64,000 bases of DNA. Source: Tepidanaerobacter acetatoxydans Re1 (GTDB lineage Bacteria; Bacillota; Thermosediminibacteria; Thermosediminibacterales; Tepidanaerobacteraceae). This document shows positions 1 through 9,386 of this stretch, piece after piece. Position 1 is the first letter of the stretch, and each line of letters opens with the position of its first letter. Where the stretch lies: positions 1,244,501 to 1,308,500 of the forward strand of contig NC_019954.2 of the NCBI RefSeq assembly GCF_000328765.2, in the 5' to 3' direction. A program made the translations under genes and the position numbers. A model generated the notes under the pieces. The model had not been told where the DNA came from, did no database searches, and saw nothing but the letters and a program-made list of their open reading frames with translations.

Positions 1-582
1 CAAGAAAATAATCAGAGATTAGAATTCCTTGGCGATGCTGTATTAGAATTAGCCATAAGTGAGTATCTTTACAGGCATTACGATTTTCTTACCGAAGGCC
101 AAATGACAAAAATTCGAGCATTTACTGTCTGTGAATCGAGTCTGGCTCAGATTGCAAGACAACTTTTTTTAGGAGATTATCTGATTCTGAGTAAAGGAGA
201 AGAAAATACTGGTGGCCGAGAAAAAGTTTCCATTCTTGCAGACACACTGGAAGCATTAATAGGAGCTATATATATTGATAAAAATTATAAAACCACATAT
301 GATTTTATAATTAAAAATTTAGAAGCAATTATTTTTAAGGCCATCCAAGGTGAATGGGGCACAGATTACAAAACAGATCTCCAGGAACTCTTACAAAAAT
401 TTGATGAGGACAAAATACTTTATAATGTAGTAAATGAATCTGGGCCGGATCATGATAAGCTATTTTGCGTTGAGGTTGTCTGGAAAAATAAAATTTTAGG
501 CACCGGTATTGGAAAGAGCAAAAAACAAGCAGAACAGAATGCAGCAAAAGAGGCTTTAGATAGAATGAATAATGAACTATAA
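1..582 (+). CDS. rnc: Ribonuclease III, 3' part (5' end outside window)
   Basis: RNase III cleaves double-stranded RNA in rRNA precursors and some mRNAs. Reading frame 1 is open from the first base, so the gene starts upstream of the window; 193 codons are visible. The catalytic signature RLEFLGDAVLEL lies at visible residues 6-17, with the acidic residues expected to bind Mg2+. A second acidic cluster, in ADTLEALIGAIYID, follows near residues 80-93. The last ~70 residues form a double-stranded-RNA-binding domain ending in KKQAEQNAAKEAL. The gene precedes spoVS and smc; rnc-smc-ftsY is a common Firmicutes order. The identity is secure; only the N-terminus is missing. Confidence 0.96.
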   Translation, partial: QENNQRLEFLGDAVLELAISEYLYRHYDFLTEGQMTKIRAFTVCESSLAQIARQLFLGDYLILSKGEENTGGREKVSILADTLEALIGAIYIDKNYKTTYDFIIKNLEAIIFKAIQGEWGTDYKTDLQELLQKFDEDKILYNVVNESGPDHDKLFCVEVVWKNKILGTGIGKSKKQAEQNAAKEALDRMNNEL

Positions 583-600
583 AATATAATATTGCAAAAA

Positions 601-629
601 GAAGGAAATTTGAAACCATCATAGAATAT
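601..629 (+). promoter_or_regulatory. Sigma-H-type promoter of spoVS
   Basis: GAAGGAAAT (601-609) and ATAGAATAT (621-629) match the sigma-H consensus RnAGGAwWW and RnnGAATww at every defined position, with an 11-base spacer. This predicts a transcript starting near 636, about 48 bases before the spoVS start. In B. subtilis spoVS is known to be transcribed by sigma-H. That a transition-state promoter is used here is inferred from sequence only. Confidence 0.75.
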
Positions 630-683
630 ATATTGCAATGATATAATATAATAAATATTGCTAGATTAAGGGGGATATATGAA

Positions 684-944
684 ATGGAAGTACTAAAAGT
701 ATCAGCACAATCAAAACCTAAATCTGTGGCAGGAGCTTTAGCAGCTGTCTTAAGAGAAAATGGCGTGGCAGAGCTTCAAGCGGTAGGGGCAGGGGCTGTA
801 AATCAAGCAGTTAAGGCCATAGCCATTGCGAGAGGCTTTGTTGCACCAAACGGAATTGACCTTGTTACCATCCCGGCTTTTGCAGAAATTGATATTGATG
901 GTGAGGAAAGAACAGCTATAAAATTTATTGTTGAACCCCGCTAG
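684..944 (+). CDS. spoVS: Stage V sporulation protein S
   Basis: SpoVS is a small Alba-like, probably nucleic-acid-binding protein needed for normal progress through stage V of sporulation. The 86-residue product has the usual family length and carries the conserved segments SVAGALA, AVGAGAVNQAVKAIAIARGF and DGEERTAIKF. The ATG at 684 is preceded by an AGGGGGA ribosome-binding site (about 668-674). The gene has its own sigma-H-like promoter and a terminator behind it, so it is probably a monocistronic unit. In B. subtilis spoVS lies elsewhere, near ymdB, so its position between rnc and smc is a local difference. It is good evidence that the host forms endospores. Confidence 0.95.
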   Translation: MEVLKVSAQSKPKSVAGALAAVLRENGVAELQAVGAGAVNQAVKAIAIARGFVAPNGIDLVTIPAFAEIDIDGEERTAIKFIVEPR

Positions 945-961
945 AAGTAACCTATTGAGCT

Positions 962-990
962 AATACCTGTCTTAGGAGGCAGGTATTTTT
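962..990 (+). terminator. Rho-independent terminator after spoVS
   Basis: AATACCTG (962-969) pairs perfectly with CAGGTATT (980-987) around a 10-base loop and is followed by a run of T. It separates spoVS from smc. Confidence 0.8.
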
Positions 991-1071
991 ATGTTTAAAG
1001 TCAATATTAATCTCATTGGTTCTTTTTTTTAAATTCTTATGTTAAAATTGTAGAGGTAAGGAGGGATGCTT

Positions 1072-4000
1072 TTGTATCTAAAAAGAATCGAACTTCATGG
1101 TTTTAAGTCTTTTGCTGATAGGGTTATTTTGGAGTTTCAACCTGGAATTAATGCCATTGTTGGCCCTAACGGCAGTGGAAAAAGCAATATAATCGATGCT
1201 ATACGATGGGTGCTTGGAGAACAAAGTGTAAAGACATTACGAGGATATAAGCTTGAGGATGTAATATTTGCTGGGAGCAATAAGAAAAAGCCCATGGGCA
1301 TGGCTGAAGTTGCTATAACCATTGATAATTTTGATAATCTTATTCCTTTGGATTATTCTGAAATATATCTTGTCCGTCGAACCTTTCGTTCTGGCGAAAG
1401 CGAGTTCTATTTAAATCGGACTCCTTGCAGATTAAAAGACATTCAAGAAATACTTATTGATTCCGGAGTCGGAAAAGATGGTTATTCTATAATTAGTCAA
1501 GGACAAATAGATGAAATGCTTACCTGTAAAGCAGAGGAAAGGCGAACTATTTTCGAAGAAACGGCAGGAATCGTGAAATACAGGATTAGAAAAAAAGAGG
1601 CAGAAAAAAGACTGGAAGAAACCATGGATAATATATCCAGGATTGATGATATCATTACTGAACTTTTAAACCAGATGCAACCTTTAGCTGCTCAAAAAGA
1701 TGTGGCACTGAAGTATAAAGAACTTGCTGCGGCTTTTAAAGAAATAGATATTAATTTACTTTTATTTGAATTAGACAGTAAAGAGAAACATATAAAATAT
1801 ATAAAGGAGAAACTTGAAGACAAAGAAACATTATTAACGCAGTTGCGTAATAATATCGAATCGTCGAAAAAACAAATAAGCGAGTATAAAATACAACAAA
1901 GTACTGTTGAGGAAGCCTACGAAAAAGCGCAAGTAGAATTTTATGAGATAAACAGCAAGAAGAAAGATATCGAAAGAGATTTTCAATTGGCTACTGCTGA
2001 AAGAAGCAGAATACAGCAAGAAAATGAGGATTTATCTGACAGCATAGAAAAGAAAAAAAATGAACTGCAAACTGCTGAAGAAACTCTAAAATTAAAATCT
2101 GATGAATTAGAAGAAAAAATAGAAGCCATCAATGAGTTAAAACTTACAATAGACCAAAATGAAAAAAAACTAATTTCTGTAAATGATGAAATTAATGAAA
2201 AGCAAAGACTTATCGAAAATGCCAAGGGTGATGTGATTAACTTATTGAATTACGCTTCAGAAAAGAAGAATGTTGTTTCTGGTCTTAATAGTATGAAATT
2301 AACTTTAGAAAAGCGATTAAATCAGATACAAAATGAAGAATTGGAATTAGATAAAACAAATGCAATTACCTTAAAAGAAGTTTCAGATATTAAGGAAGAA
2401 ATAACTCACCTAGAATGCTTATCTAAAGAACACGAACAGAATATAAAAAAGCTGAAGGAAGTTCTCGATCAGAAGATTGTAAAGTTTGATTATGACGAAA
2501 ACATAAAAGCTCAAAAACAACAAGATTTAGCAACTATTGTTTCAAAAAAAAATACATTAAAAGAAATTACTGACAGTTACGAAGGTTATCAGTATGGAGT
2601 AAAAAATTTATTACTTGCTCTTAAAAATCAACGATATAATGACAATGGTATCTATGGTACAGTAGCTGATGTGATTTCAGTAAAACAACAGTATGAAGTT
2701 GCGATTGAAACTGCCTTAGGTGCAGCTATGCAAAATATTATCTGTGAAAACGAAGAGAATGCAAAAAAAGCAATAGAATATCTGAAAAAGCACGATTACG
2801 GTAGAGTTACTTTCCTGCCTCTTTCAGCTGTAAAACCACGGATTATGGAAGCTAAAGAGTTAAAGTTATTATCAAAAAAAGACCGCGTTTCAGAGGCAAT
2901 TAACTTTGTAAAATTTGATAATAAATATTATCCGGTTGTTGCGTTTCTTCTTGGAAGAGTGTTAGTGTCGAATACCTTAGACGATGCTATATATATTGCA
3001 AGACGGTGTAACTTTAGCCTTAAAATTGTTACGATCCAAGGTGAACTTTTAAACCCAGGTGGCTCTATCACTGGTGGAAGCCAAAAGAGGTCAAACTTTT
3101 TACTTCTAAGGAAAAGGCAGCTAATTGAATTTGAACAAAAAATTGCTCAATTAAAAGAGCAGCTTAATCAAATAGAACAGGCCAATCTAGAATTAAAAAA
3201 TGAAATTCAAGACAACCAAAAAATTCTTGAAGAAAAGACCGATAATTTGTATTCTATAAAATCAGAGATGGCAGTTTTAAATCAACAACTTCAGGAAAAA
3301 CAAGGTGTTTTAGAAGAAAGATATCAACGAAAAAAGCAGCTAATGGAAGAAAAACTACATATTGAATTTGAAACTCAAGAAATATTGTCTCAAATTTCTT
3401 CAATTGAGACAGATATAGAAAATGTAGATAGCCAGAACATATCAGGCCAATCTAAAGTAAAAAACTTACAAAAAGATATAGACAAAAGTAAGGAAATTAA
3501 AGAAGCATTATCTGAAAAAATAACTAAATTAAAAATCGAATTAGCATCATATAATCAAGAAGAAACAAGCGTTAGACAAAGCTTACAAGCTATTAGGGAA
3601 GATATCGTGGCTCGCAAAGATGAAATAAAGAAACTTGGAGAAAAGCTGGAAGAAAACAACAAAATAATCATATCATTTGATGAAAAGATTTCCGCATATA
3701 AAGAAAGCATAAGCGTTCTAACGGATAAGGAACATGAATATCAAGAACTTATTGAGTCCTTAAGGGCAAAAAAAGAAATTATAAAAACCAACATAAACCA
3801 AGTTCAAACCAATCTGAATAAGCTCGAAAAAGACTATAATCAAACGGAAAAAACATTACAAAATAGTCGTATAGATGAGGCAAAAATTATTACGGAATTA
3901 AATCAAGTTAAAAATCAATTATATGAAAGACATTCAATTTCTAATTACGAAAACTTGAAAATAAAAGATGAATTTGGTAGTATAGATGACATGAAAAAAA

Positions 4001-4626
4001 AGTTAGTATCTTTAAAAAGTGAAATTACAGCACTTGGTCCAATAAACATGCAAGCAGTTGAAGACTATGATAATTTAAAGACACGGTATGATTTTCTCAA
4101 ATCACAGCGGGACGATTTAGTAAAAGCTAAAATTGACTTGGACAACCTAATAAAAGAAATAACTTATACAATGGAAGACATGCTTTTAGTATCTATAGAA
4201 AAAGTTAATAAGGAATTCAATAAAGTATTTTTTGAGCTTTTTGAAGGTGGCAGTGCACAGCTAATTATTGAAGGTGAGGGCAGCATACTTGAGTGTGGAG
4301 TGGAAGTTAGCGCTCAGCCGCCCGGCAAAAAGCTCCAAAGTATTTCACTCCTGTCCGGAGGCGAAAGAACATTAACCGCTATAGCCCTGCTTTTTGCTAT
4401 TTTAAACACAAAAGCAACACCTTTTTGTGTATTAGATGAGATAGAGGCAGCACTGGATGATGCTAATATTGTCCGCTTTACAAGGTATCTTAAAAAAGTA
4501 TCAAAACATACTCAATTTATTATAATTACACATCGGAAGCCTACTATGGAAATAGCAGATGCATTATATGGTATATCCATGGAAGATGATGCTGTTTCGA
4601 AGGTTTTAGCCGTAAAAATGGAATAA
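1072..4626 (+). CDS. smc: Chromosome segregation ATPase SMC
   Basis: SMC forms, with ScpA and ScpB, the bacterial condensin that compacts and segregates the nucleoid. The ~1184-residue protein has the full architecture. The N-terminal Walker A is GPNGSGKSN (residues 31-39), two long coiled coils flank a globular hinge at about residues 500-660, and the C-terminal head has the LSGGER signature (~1094) and a Walker B with the DEIEAALDDAN stretch (~1120). I place the start at TTG 1072: the AAGGAGG at 1058-1064 is 7 bases from it but only 1 base from the ATG at 1066, and MYLKRIELHGFKSFADR matches the family N-terminus. ftsY follows within 20 bases, so the two are probably cotranscribed. Confidence 0.96.
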   Translation: MYLKRIELHGFKSFADRVILEFQPGINAIVGPNGSGKSNIIDAIRWVLGEQSVKTLRGYKLEDVIFAGSNKKKPMGMAEVAITIDNFDNLIPLDYSEIYLVRRTFRSGESEFYLNRTPCRLKDIQEILIDSGVGKDGYSIISQGQIDEMLTCKAEERRTIFEETAGIVKYRIRKKEAEKRLEETMDNISRIDDIITELLNQMQPLAAQKDVALKYKELAAAFKEIDINLLLFELDSKEKHIKYIKEKLEDKETLLTQLRNNIESSKKQISEYKIQQSTVEEAYEKAQVEFYEINSKKKDIERDFQLATAERSRIQQENEDLSDSIEKKKNELQTAEETLKLKSDELEEKIEAINELKLTIDQNEKKLISVNDEINEKQRLIENAKGDVINLLNYASEKKNVVSGLNSMKLTLEKRLNQIQNEELELDKTNAITLKEVSDIKEEITHLECLSKEHEQNIKKLKEVLDQKIVKFDYDENIKAQKQQDLATIVSKKNTLKEITDSYEGYQYGVKNLLLALKNQRYNDNGIYGTVADVISVKQQYEVAIETALGAAMQNIICENEENAKKAIEYLKKHDYGRVTFLPLSAVKPRIMEAKELKLLSKKDRVSEAINFVKFDNKYYPVVAFLLGRVLVSNTLDDAIYIARRCNFSLKIVTIQGELLNPGGSITGGSQKRSNFLLLRKRQLIEFEQKIAQLKEQLNQIEQANLELKNEIQDNQKILEEKTDNLYSIKSEMAVLNQQLQEKQGVLEERYQRKKQLMEEKLHIEFETQEILSQISSIETDIENVDSQNISGQSKVKNLQKDIDKSKEIKEALSEKITKLKIELASYNQEETSVRQSLQAIREDIVARKDEIKKLGEKLEENNKIIISFDEKISAYKESISVLTDKEHEYQELIESLRAKKEIIKTNINQVQTNLNKLEKDYNQTEKTLQNSRIDEAKIITELNQVKNQLYERHSISNYENLKIKDEFGSIDDMKKKLVSLKSEITALGPINMQAVEDYDNLKTRYDFLKSQRDDLVKAKIDLDNLIKEITYTMEDMLLVSIEKVNKEFNKVFFELFEGGSAQLIIEGEGSILECGVEVSAQPPGKKLQSISLLSGGERTLTAIALLFAILNTKATPFCVLDEIEAALDDANIVRFTRYLKKVSKHTQFIIITHRKPTMEIADALYGISMEDDAVSKVLAVKME

Positions 4627-4645
4627 TAAAAATGGAGTGAGCACA

Positions 4646-5539
4646 ATGGCTTTTATTGATAAATTAAAGCAAAGCTTAAGTAAAACTCGGGAGAGTTTTA
4701 GCGAGAAATTTGATAATATATTAAAATTCAATAAAAAAATTGATGAAAAAACCTTTGAAGAATTGGAAGAACTGCTGATTTCGGCGGATGTGGGTGTTAG
4801 TACAACTCAGATGCTTATAGAAAAATTAAAAGAAAATTCAAAGAAGATAACTGCTGCCGAAGAACTAAAATCAGTTTTAAAAGAAGAGATTATAGATCTT
4901 TTTCCAAAAGAAAACATATCTTTGACATATCCAACTGTTATGTTAATCGTTGGAGTTAATGGAGTTGGCAAAACTACCTCTATAGGGAAATTAGCTAACA
5001 TATATAAAAACCAAGGCAAGAAGGTTATTCTAGCCGCTGCGGATACTTTTAGAGCGGCAGCGATTGATCAATTGGAAATATGGGGTCAGAGAGTGGGTGT
5101 AGATGTAATTAAACATCAAGAAGGCGCGGATCCTGCATCGGTACTGTTTGATGCACTACAAGCCGGAAAAGCTAGAAAGGCCGATTTAATTATTTGTGAT
5201 ACAGCGGGCCGACTTCATACGAAAAAGAATTTGATGGAGGAACTTAAAAAACTCTACAGGGTTTGTCAAAAAGAATACCCACAAGCCAATGTTGTAAGTC
5301 TCATAGTTTTGGATGCTACTACTGGACAAAATGCTTTAATTCAAGCAAAGATGTTTAAGGAAGCCGTAGATTTCTCAGGAATAATTTTAACGAAACTGGA
5401 TGGGACAGCTAAAGGGGGTATTGTTATTGCTATTGCTTCAGAGCTCGGGATACCTGTATGGTATATCGGAATTGGAGAAGGCATAAATGATTTGCACGAG
5501 TTTAACTCTCAGGATTTCGTAGATGCCATATTTGCATAA
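4646..5539 (+). CDS. ftsY: Signal recognition particle receptor FtsY
   Basis: FtsY is the membrane-associated SRP-receptor GTPase that docks ribosome-Ffh complexes at the Sec translocon. The 297-residue product has an N-terminal four-helix bundle (about 1-90) and an NG GTPase domain with GVNGVGKTT (~103-111), AAADTFRAAA, DTAGRLH and TKLDGTAKGG. It lacks the long acidic A domain of E. coli FtsY, as is usual in Firmicutes. ATG 4646 is chosen over the in-frame GTG 4637 because GGAG at 4634-4637 is 8 bases from the ATG and overlaps the GTG. It follows smc closely. Confidence 0.96.
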   Translation: MAFIDKLKQSLSKTRESFSEKFDNILKFNKKIDEKTFEELEELLISADVGVSTTQMLIEKLKENSKKITAAEELKSVLKEEIIDLFPKENISLTYPTVMLIVGVNGVGKTTSIGKLANIYKNQGKKVILAAADTFRAAAIDQLEIWGQRVGVDVIKHQEGADPASVLFDALQAGKARKADLIICDTAGRLHTKKNLMEELKKLYRVCQKEYPQANVVSLIVLDATTGQNALIQAKMFKEAVDFSGIILTKLDGTAKGGIVIAIASELGIPVWYIGIGEGINDLHEFNSQDFVDAIFA

Positions 5540-5662
5540 AAAATAATTTATGTTTGTTAAAATTGAAGATCAGCAATAAGCTTGTTGGAAGGAAGATACT
5601 TATTATAACCTTCATTTCATATAAGTTTTGGTAAGAGAGTTAAAATTAATTTTAAAAAATAG

Positions 5663-5691
5663 TTGACTAACATTTGATTTTTATGTAAAAT
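5663..5691 (+). promoter_or_regulatory. Promoter of the ylxM-ffh-rpsP operon
   Basis: TTGACT (5663-5668), a 17-base spacer and TAAAAT (5686-5691) form a good sigma-A promoter. Transcription would start near 5698, inside the inverted repeat that covers the ylxM ribosome-binding site. The stretch from the ftsY stop (5539) to this promoter shows no convincing terminator. Confidence 0.65.
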
Positions 5692-5693
5692 AA

Positions 5694-5723
5694 CACCTGT
5701 AAAGTATAATTGCTTTACAGGTG
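5694..5723 (+). promoter_or_regulatory. Perfect 11-bp inverted repeat over the ylxM ribosome-binding site
   Basis: CACCTGTAAAG (5694-5704) and CTTTACAGGTG (5713-5723) are exact reverse complements around an 8-base loop, TATAATTG. The AGGTG of the 3' arm is the ribosome-binding site of ylxM, 6 bases before ATG 5730. The element overlaps the predicted transcription start. It could act as a DNA operator just downstream of the -10 box, or as a 5' RNA hairpin that hides the ribosome-binding site and protects the mRNA end. It is not a terminator: no T run follows. Confidence 0.7.
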
Positions 5724-5729
5724 AATTAT

Positions 5730-6089
5730 ATGGATAATATTACAAAACTCAATCTCTTATTTGATTACTACGGCGATTTTTTGACAAAGAAACAAAAAAA
5801 TATATTTGAGCAATACTACCTAAATGATTTATCACTTGGCGAAATTGCAGAAAATGCAGGTATAACCCGACAGGGTGTGCATGATGTTCTTCGCCGCTCT
5901 CAAGAAACATTAGTTAATTTTGAAGAAAAGCTTGGTATGGTAAAAAAACATATACAACAAAGAAAAGAGATTGAAGAGATACTTACACTTCTAAAAGAAA
6001 TCGAGCCCGGGCTTGAACTTAGTTACAAAGAAAAATACAGGGATGTTTACAATCGTGTTTCTTCACTGTTGAAGGAAGGTGGTGTATAG
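5730..6089 (+). CDS. ylxM: YlxM family helix-turn-helix protein linked to SRP
   Basis: YlxM is a small protein encoded next to ffh in many Firmicutes and thought to modulate the signal recognition particle. Residues ~20-60 form a sigma-region-4-like helix-turn-helix (LTKKQKNIF, LSLGEIAENAGITRQGVHDVLRR). A helical tail of about 50 residues follows. ATG 5730 is preferred over the in-frame GTG 5721, because GTG 5721 lies within the inverted repeat and overlaps the AGGTG that serves the ATG. ffh starts 3 bases after the stop, so the two are tightly coupled. The protein may bind the palindrome in its own leader; that is inference only. Confidence 0.9.
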   Translation: MDNITKLNLLFDYYGDFLTKKQKNIFEQYYLNDLSLGEIAENAGITRQGVHDVLRRSQETLVNFEEKLGMVKKHIQQRKEIEEILTLLKEIEPGLELSYKEKYRDVYNRVSSLLKEGGV

Positions 6090-6091
6090 GA

Positions 6092-7429
6092 TTGGCTTTT
6101 GAGTCCCTTACTCAGAAACTAAATGATATTTTTAAGAAACTTAGAGGAAAAGGCAAGCTATCTGAAGCTGATGTTAAACAAGCTATGAAAGAAGTTCGGC
6201 TTGCGCTGCTCGAAGCCGATGTAAATTTTAAGGTTGTAAAGGATTTAATTTCCAAGATAACTGAGCGAGCAATTGGTCAGGAAGTTATGGAAAGCTTGAC
6301 TCCAGCACAGCAAGTGATAAAAATCGTTAATGAAGAGCTTACGTCGCTGATGGGTTCTACTCAGAGCAAGGTAGATTTTTCAAAAGAGATTACAATTATA
6401 ATGCTGGTTGGACTTCAAGGCTCCGGAAAAACTACAACTGCAGGTAAACTTGGTAAATTACTTTCCAAGAATGGCAAAAAACCTCTTTTAGTAGCTGCCG
6501 ATATTTATCGTCCGGCGGCTATAACGCAGCTTAAAATAGTCGGAGAAAAAGTCGGGCTACCTGTTTTTACCATGGGACAACAGGATCCCGTTGATATATC
6601 TAAGGCATCAGTAGATTATGCAAAAAAGCACAATCATGATGTAGTAATAATAGATACAGCTGGACGTCTACATGTTGATGACGACTTAATGAACGAACTT
6701 GTCAATATCAGCCATGCTGTTGACCCCAGCGAGATATTGCTTGTGGTAGATAGCATGACTGGTCAAGATGCGGTAAATGTAGCTGAGGAATTTAATAACA
6801 GGCTGCAACTGACGGGTTTAATTTTAACGAAGCTAGATGGCGATAGTCGTGGTGGAGCAGCTCTTTCGGTTAAAGCGGTTACCGGTTGTCCTATAAAATA
6901 TGTAGGAATGGGAGAAAAACTTGATGATTTAGAAATTTTTCACCCTGAAAGAATGGCTTCAAGGATTTTAGGGATGGGTGATGTCTTAACACTTATAGAG
7001 AAAGCAACCGCAGATTTTGATTTAAAAAAGGCTCAAGAACTAGAAGATAAACTCAAAACTCAGTCCTTTGATTTAAACGATTTTAAAGACCAGTTATCAC
7101 AAGTTAAAAAGATGGGTTCTTTAGATCAAATATTAAACATGATACCCGGTTTTTCACAACAAAAGCTCAAGGGAGTTGAGATTGACGATAAAGAACTCAG
7201 TCGAGTTGAGGCTATTATTAATTCAATGACATTGGAAGAACGAAGCAACCCTTCTATTATTAATGGTAGCCGTCGAAAGCGTATTGCAGCCGGGAGCGGC
7301 ACTGCAATTCAAGATGTGAATAGACTGTTAAAGCAGTACGCGCAAACAAAAAAGATGATAAAACAATTTGCAGGGTCAGATAAGAGCCGCAAAAGAAGTA
7401 AACAGAAATTACCGTTTTTAAATTTTTAA
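6092..7429 (+). CDS. ffh: Signal recognition particle protein Ffh (SRP54)
   Basis: Ffh is the GTPase and signal-sequence-binding subunit of the bacterial SRP. The 445-residue protein has an N domain, a G domain with GLQGSGKTT (~107-115), [16 protein letters not shown] and [10 protein letters not shown], and a C-terminal methionine-rich M domain from about residue 300 with the RNA-binding stretch [14 protein letters not shown]. The start is TTG 6092, behind GGAAGGTGG. It follows ylxM directly and is followed 14 bases later by rpsP. Confidence 0.97.
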   Translation: MAFESLTQKLNDIFKKLRGKGKLSEADVKQAMKEVRLALLEADVNFKVVKDLISKITERAIGQEVMESLTPAQQVIKIVNEELTSLMGSTQSKVDFSKEITIIMLVGLQGSGKTTTAGKLGKLLSKNGKKPLLVAADIYRPAAITQLKIVGEKVGLPVFTMGQQDPVDISKASVDYAKKHNHDVVIIDTAGRLHVDDDLMNELVNISHAVDPSEILLVVDSMTGQDAVNVAEEFNNRLQLTGLILTKLDGDSRGGAALSVKAVTGCPIKYVGMGEKLDDLEIFHPERMASRILGMGDVLTLIEKATADFDLKKAQELEDKLKTQSFDLNDFKDQLSQVKKMGSLDQILNMIPGFSQQKLKGVEIDDKELSRVEAIINSMTLEERSNPSIINGSRRKRIAAGSGTAIQDVNRLLKQYAQTKKMIKQFAGSDKSRKRSKQKLPFLNF

Positions 7430-7443
7430 AAGGAGGTGAAGAA

Positions 7444-7737
7444 ATGGCTGTTAAAATTAGATTAAAGCGTATGGGTGCTAAGAAAAAACCCTTTTATAGA
7501 GTAGTAGTAGCTGATAGTCGTATGCCAAGAGATGGTAGGTTTATAGAAGAAATTGGTTATTATAATCCTTTGACAAACCCAATACAAATAAAGATTAATG
7601 AAGAAAAGGCTGTTGATTGGCTAAAAAAGGGAGCTATTCCTACTGATTCAGTGAAATATCTATTTAAAAATCTTGGAATTTTGACTGAAAAAAAAGCAAT
7701 AGAACAAGAGCCTGAAAGCGAAACTAATTCACTATAA
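7444..7737 (+). CDS. rpsP: 30S ribosomal protein S16
   Basis: S16 (bS16) is a small-subunit assembly protein. The 97-residue product begins [18 protein letters not shown] and contains the conserved ADSR(M/R)[15 protein letters not shown] block. An AAAGGAGGTG ribosome-binding site stands 5 bases before the ATG, as expected for a highly expressed gene. The order ffh-rpsP-khpA-rimM-trmD-rplS is conserved in Firmicutes. Confidence 0.97.
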   Translation: MAVKIRLKRMGAKKKPFYRVVVADSRMPRDGRFIEEIGYYNPLTNPIQIKINEEKAVDWLKKGAIPTDSVKYLFKNLGILTEKKAIEQEPESETNSL

Positions 7738-7775
7738 AATCAGTAATTATTAGGAACCTAAAGGAGGAAGTATCT

Positions 7776-8003
7776 GTGATAGAGTTAGTCGAATATATTG
7801 CAAAAGCTTTAGTAGACCATCCTGAAAATGTTACTGTAAATCAAGTGGAAGGTGAACAGTCTATTATTTTAGAACTAAAAGTAGATCCTGAAGATATGGG
7901 AAAGGTTATTGGCAAACAGGGAAGAATTGCTAAAGCGATACGCACTGTTGTTAAAGCAGCAGCTGCCAAGGAAGGCAAGAGGGTTGTTGTTGAGATTATA
8001 TAG
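7776..8003 (+). CDS. khpA: KH-domain RNA-binding protein KhpA
   Basis: KhpA is a 75-residue single KH-domain protein that, with KhpB/Jag, binds RNA and influences cell elongation and division in Firmicutes. The GxxG loop is present in [20 protein letters not shown] (residues ~45-64). The GTG start at 7776 is well supported by AAAGGAGG just upstream. It sits between rpsP and rimM as in many Gram-positive genomes; the B. subtilis ylqD gene is absent here. Confidence 0.94.
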   Translation: MIELVEYIAKALVDHPENVTVNQVEGEQSIILELKVDPEDMGKVIGKQGRIAKAIRTVVKAAAAKEGKRVVVEII

Positions 8004-8113
8004 GTTTCTGAAAGAGCGGGGCAACCCAACCCTTTTGGGATGAATGTCTTTTGGTGAAAAGGTCATTTAGAATGTTTCAAGATAAAGCCTTTGTAAACCG
8101 AAGGAGAATAGCT

Positions 8114-8629
8114 TTGAATGAAAAACAGTACATTGCTGTAGGCAAAATACTCTCTTCTTGGGGTGTTAAAGGTCAAGTGAAAGTTGAACCTTTGACAGAT
8201 AATCCGAAGAGATTTAAAATACTTAATGAAGTTTTTATTGACTTTAAAAGCCAAGCTGTTTCTTATAAGGTTGAATCAGTTATGTTTTTAAGACAGTATT
8301 TTCCTGTTTTAAAATTTGAAGGTATTAATTCGAAAGAAGAGGCAGATACTTTAAAAGGACATTATATTAATATTAACAGGAAAGATGCTGTAACTTTATC
8401 GGAGGATCGTTTTTTTATATGTGACATCATAGGTCTTCATGTTTTCAACGAATTTGAAACATATATAGGAACTGTTATAGAAGTAATTCAAACAGGTGCT
8501 AATGATGTATATGTTGTTGAAACAAAAGATAAAAATGAAATCCTCATTCCAGCAATTAAACAAGTAGTAAAAAAAGTAGATCTAAGAAATGGAATTATGA
8601 TAATCAGACCGCTGGAGGGGATGCTGTAA
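8114..8629 (+). CDS. rimM: 16S rRNA processing protein RimM
   Basis: RimM binds S19 and assists maturation of the 30S head. The product has the N-terminal beta-barrel ([19 protein letters not shown], residues ~6-24) and the PRC-barrel half ([11 protein letters not shown] ... [10 protein letters not shown]). I place the start at TTG 8114, 7 bases after AAGGAG (8101-8106), which gives [13 protein letters not shown] longer in-frame GTG at 8051 would add 21 residues that do not resemble the family and has no good ribosome-binding site. The stop overlaps the trmD start (TAATG), suggesting translational coupling. Confidence 0.93.
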   Translation: MNEKQYIAVGKILSSWGVKGQVKVEPLTDNPKRFKILNEVFIDFKSQAVSYKVESVMFLRQYFPVLKFEGINSKEEADTLKGHYININRKDAVTLSEDRFFICDIIGLHVFNEFETYIGTVIEVIQTGANDVYVVETKDKNEILIPAIKQVVKKVDLRNGIMIIRPLEGML

Positions 8630-9348
8630 TGTTAAATATTTATGTACTTACTTTATTCCCGGAGTTTTTTGAAAGTCCATTTAGCGTTAGTATAATAAAA
8701 CGAGCTTGTGATAAAGGATTAGTCAAAATTGAATTAATCGACATAAGAGATTTTTCTCATGATAAACATAGAAAAGTGGATGACTATCCTTACGGTGGCG
8801 GATGTGGAATGGTTATGAAACCAGAACCGATTTTCGAGGCGGTAGAATATGTAGATAAAAAAATAAACGCTAAGAATCGCCGAATAATTTTACTGTCTCC
8901 ACAGGGAAAAATATTCAATCAGTCTTTAGCTCAAGATTTATCTAAAGAAGAACATCTGGTTTTTATTTGTGGCCATTATGAGGGTATAGATGAAAGGGTT
9001 AAAACAATAGTGACTGATGAGATATCCATAGGTGATTTCATTTTGACAGGCGGAGAAGTTCCGGCTCTTGCTGTTGTAGATGCAGTAATTAGACTTGTTC
9101 CGGGTGTTTTAGGCAGCAGTGAGTCGCCGCATGATGAGTCTTTTTGCAATGGGCTATTGGAATATCCTCAATATACAAGACCGCAAGTTTACAGGAATCT
9201 TAAAGTTCCAGATGTGCTCCTATCCGGTAATCACAAAGAAATTGAACTTTATAGGCGCAAAGAAGCGTTAAAAAAAACTCGTGAAAAAAGGCCGGATTTA
9301 TTTAATAAATTAGAATTAAACAACAATGATAATAGACTTTTAGAATAA
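8629..9348 (+). CDS. trmD: tRNA (guanine-N1-)-methyltransferase TrmD
   Basis: TrmD makes m1G37 in tRNAs read at CNN codons and prevents +1 frameshifting. It is a SPOUT-fold dimer with a trefoil knot. Visible family motifs are [20 protein letters not shown] (residues ~48-67), [10 protein letters not shown] (~113-122) and [11 protein letters not shown] (~131-141), and the length, 239 residues, is normal. It starts at the ATG overlapping the rimM stop. rplS follows after 132 bases that contain a separate promoter. Confidence 0.97.
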   Translation: MLNIYVLTLFPEFFESPFSVSIIKRACDKGLVKIELIDIRDFSHDKHRKVDDYPYGGGCGMVMKPEPIFEAVEYVDKKINAKNRRIILLSPQGKIFNQSLAQDLSKEEHLVFICGHYEGIDERVKTIVTDEISIGDFILTGGEVPALAVVDAVIRLVPGVLGSSESPHDESFCNGLLEYPQYTRPQVYRNLKVPDVLLSGNHKEIELYRRKEALKKTREKRPDLFNKLELNNNDNRLLE

Positions 9349-9386
9349 ACTTCTTGTTTTTTCCCAAGCTCAAAATAAGTTATTGA

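Noticed and set aside
1040-1048. Extended -10-like TGTTAAAAT before smc
   Set aside because: No -35 box at 16-18 bases, and the implied transcript start would fall almost on the ribosome-binding site.
1983-2225. Open frames on the minus strand within smc and many other genes
   Set aside because: They are antisense shadows of strongly supported genes, with no ribosome-binding sites or family motifs.
5575-5640. Possible ftsY terminator (GAAGG...CCTTC)
   Set aside because: Only 5 bp, long loop and no T run.
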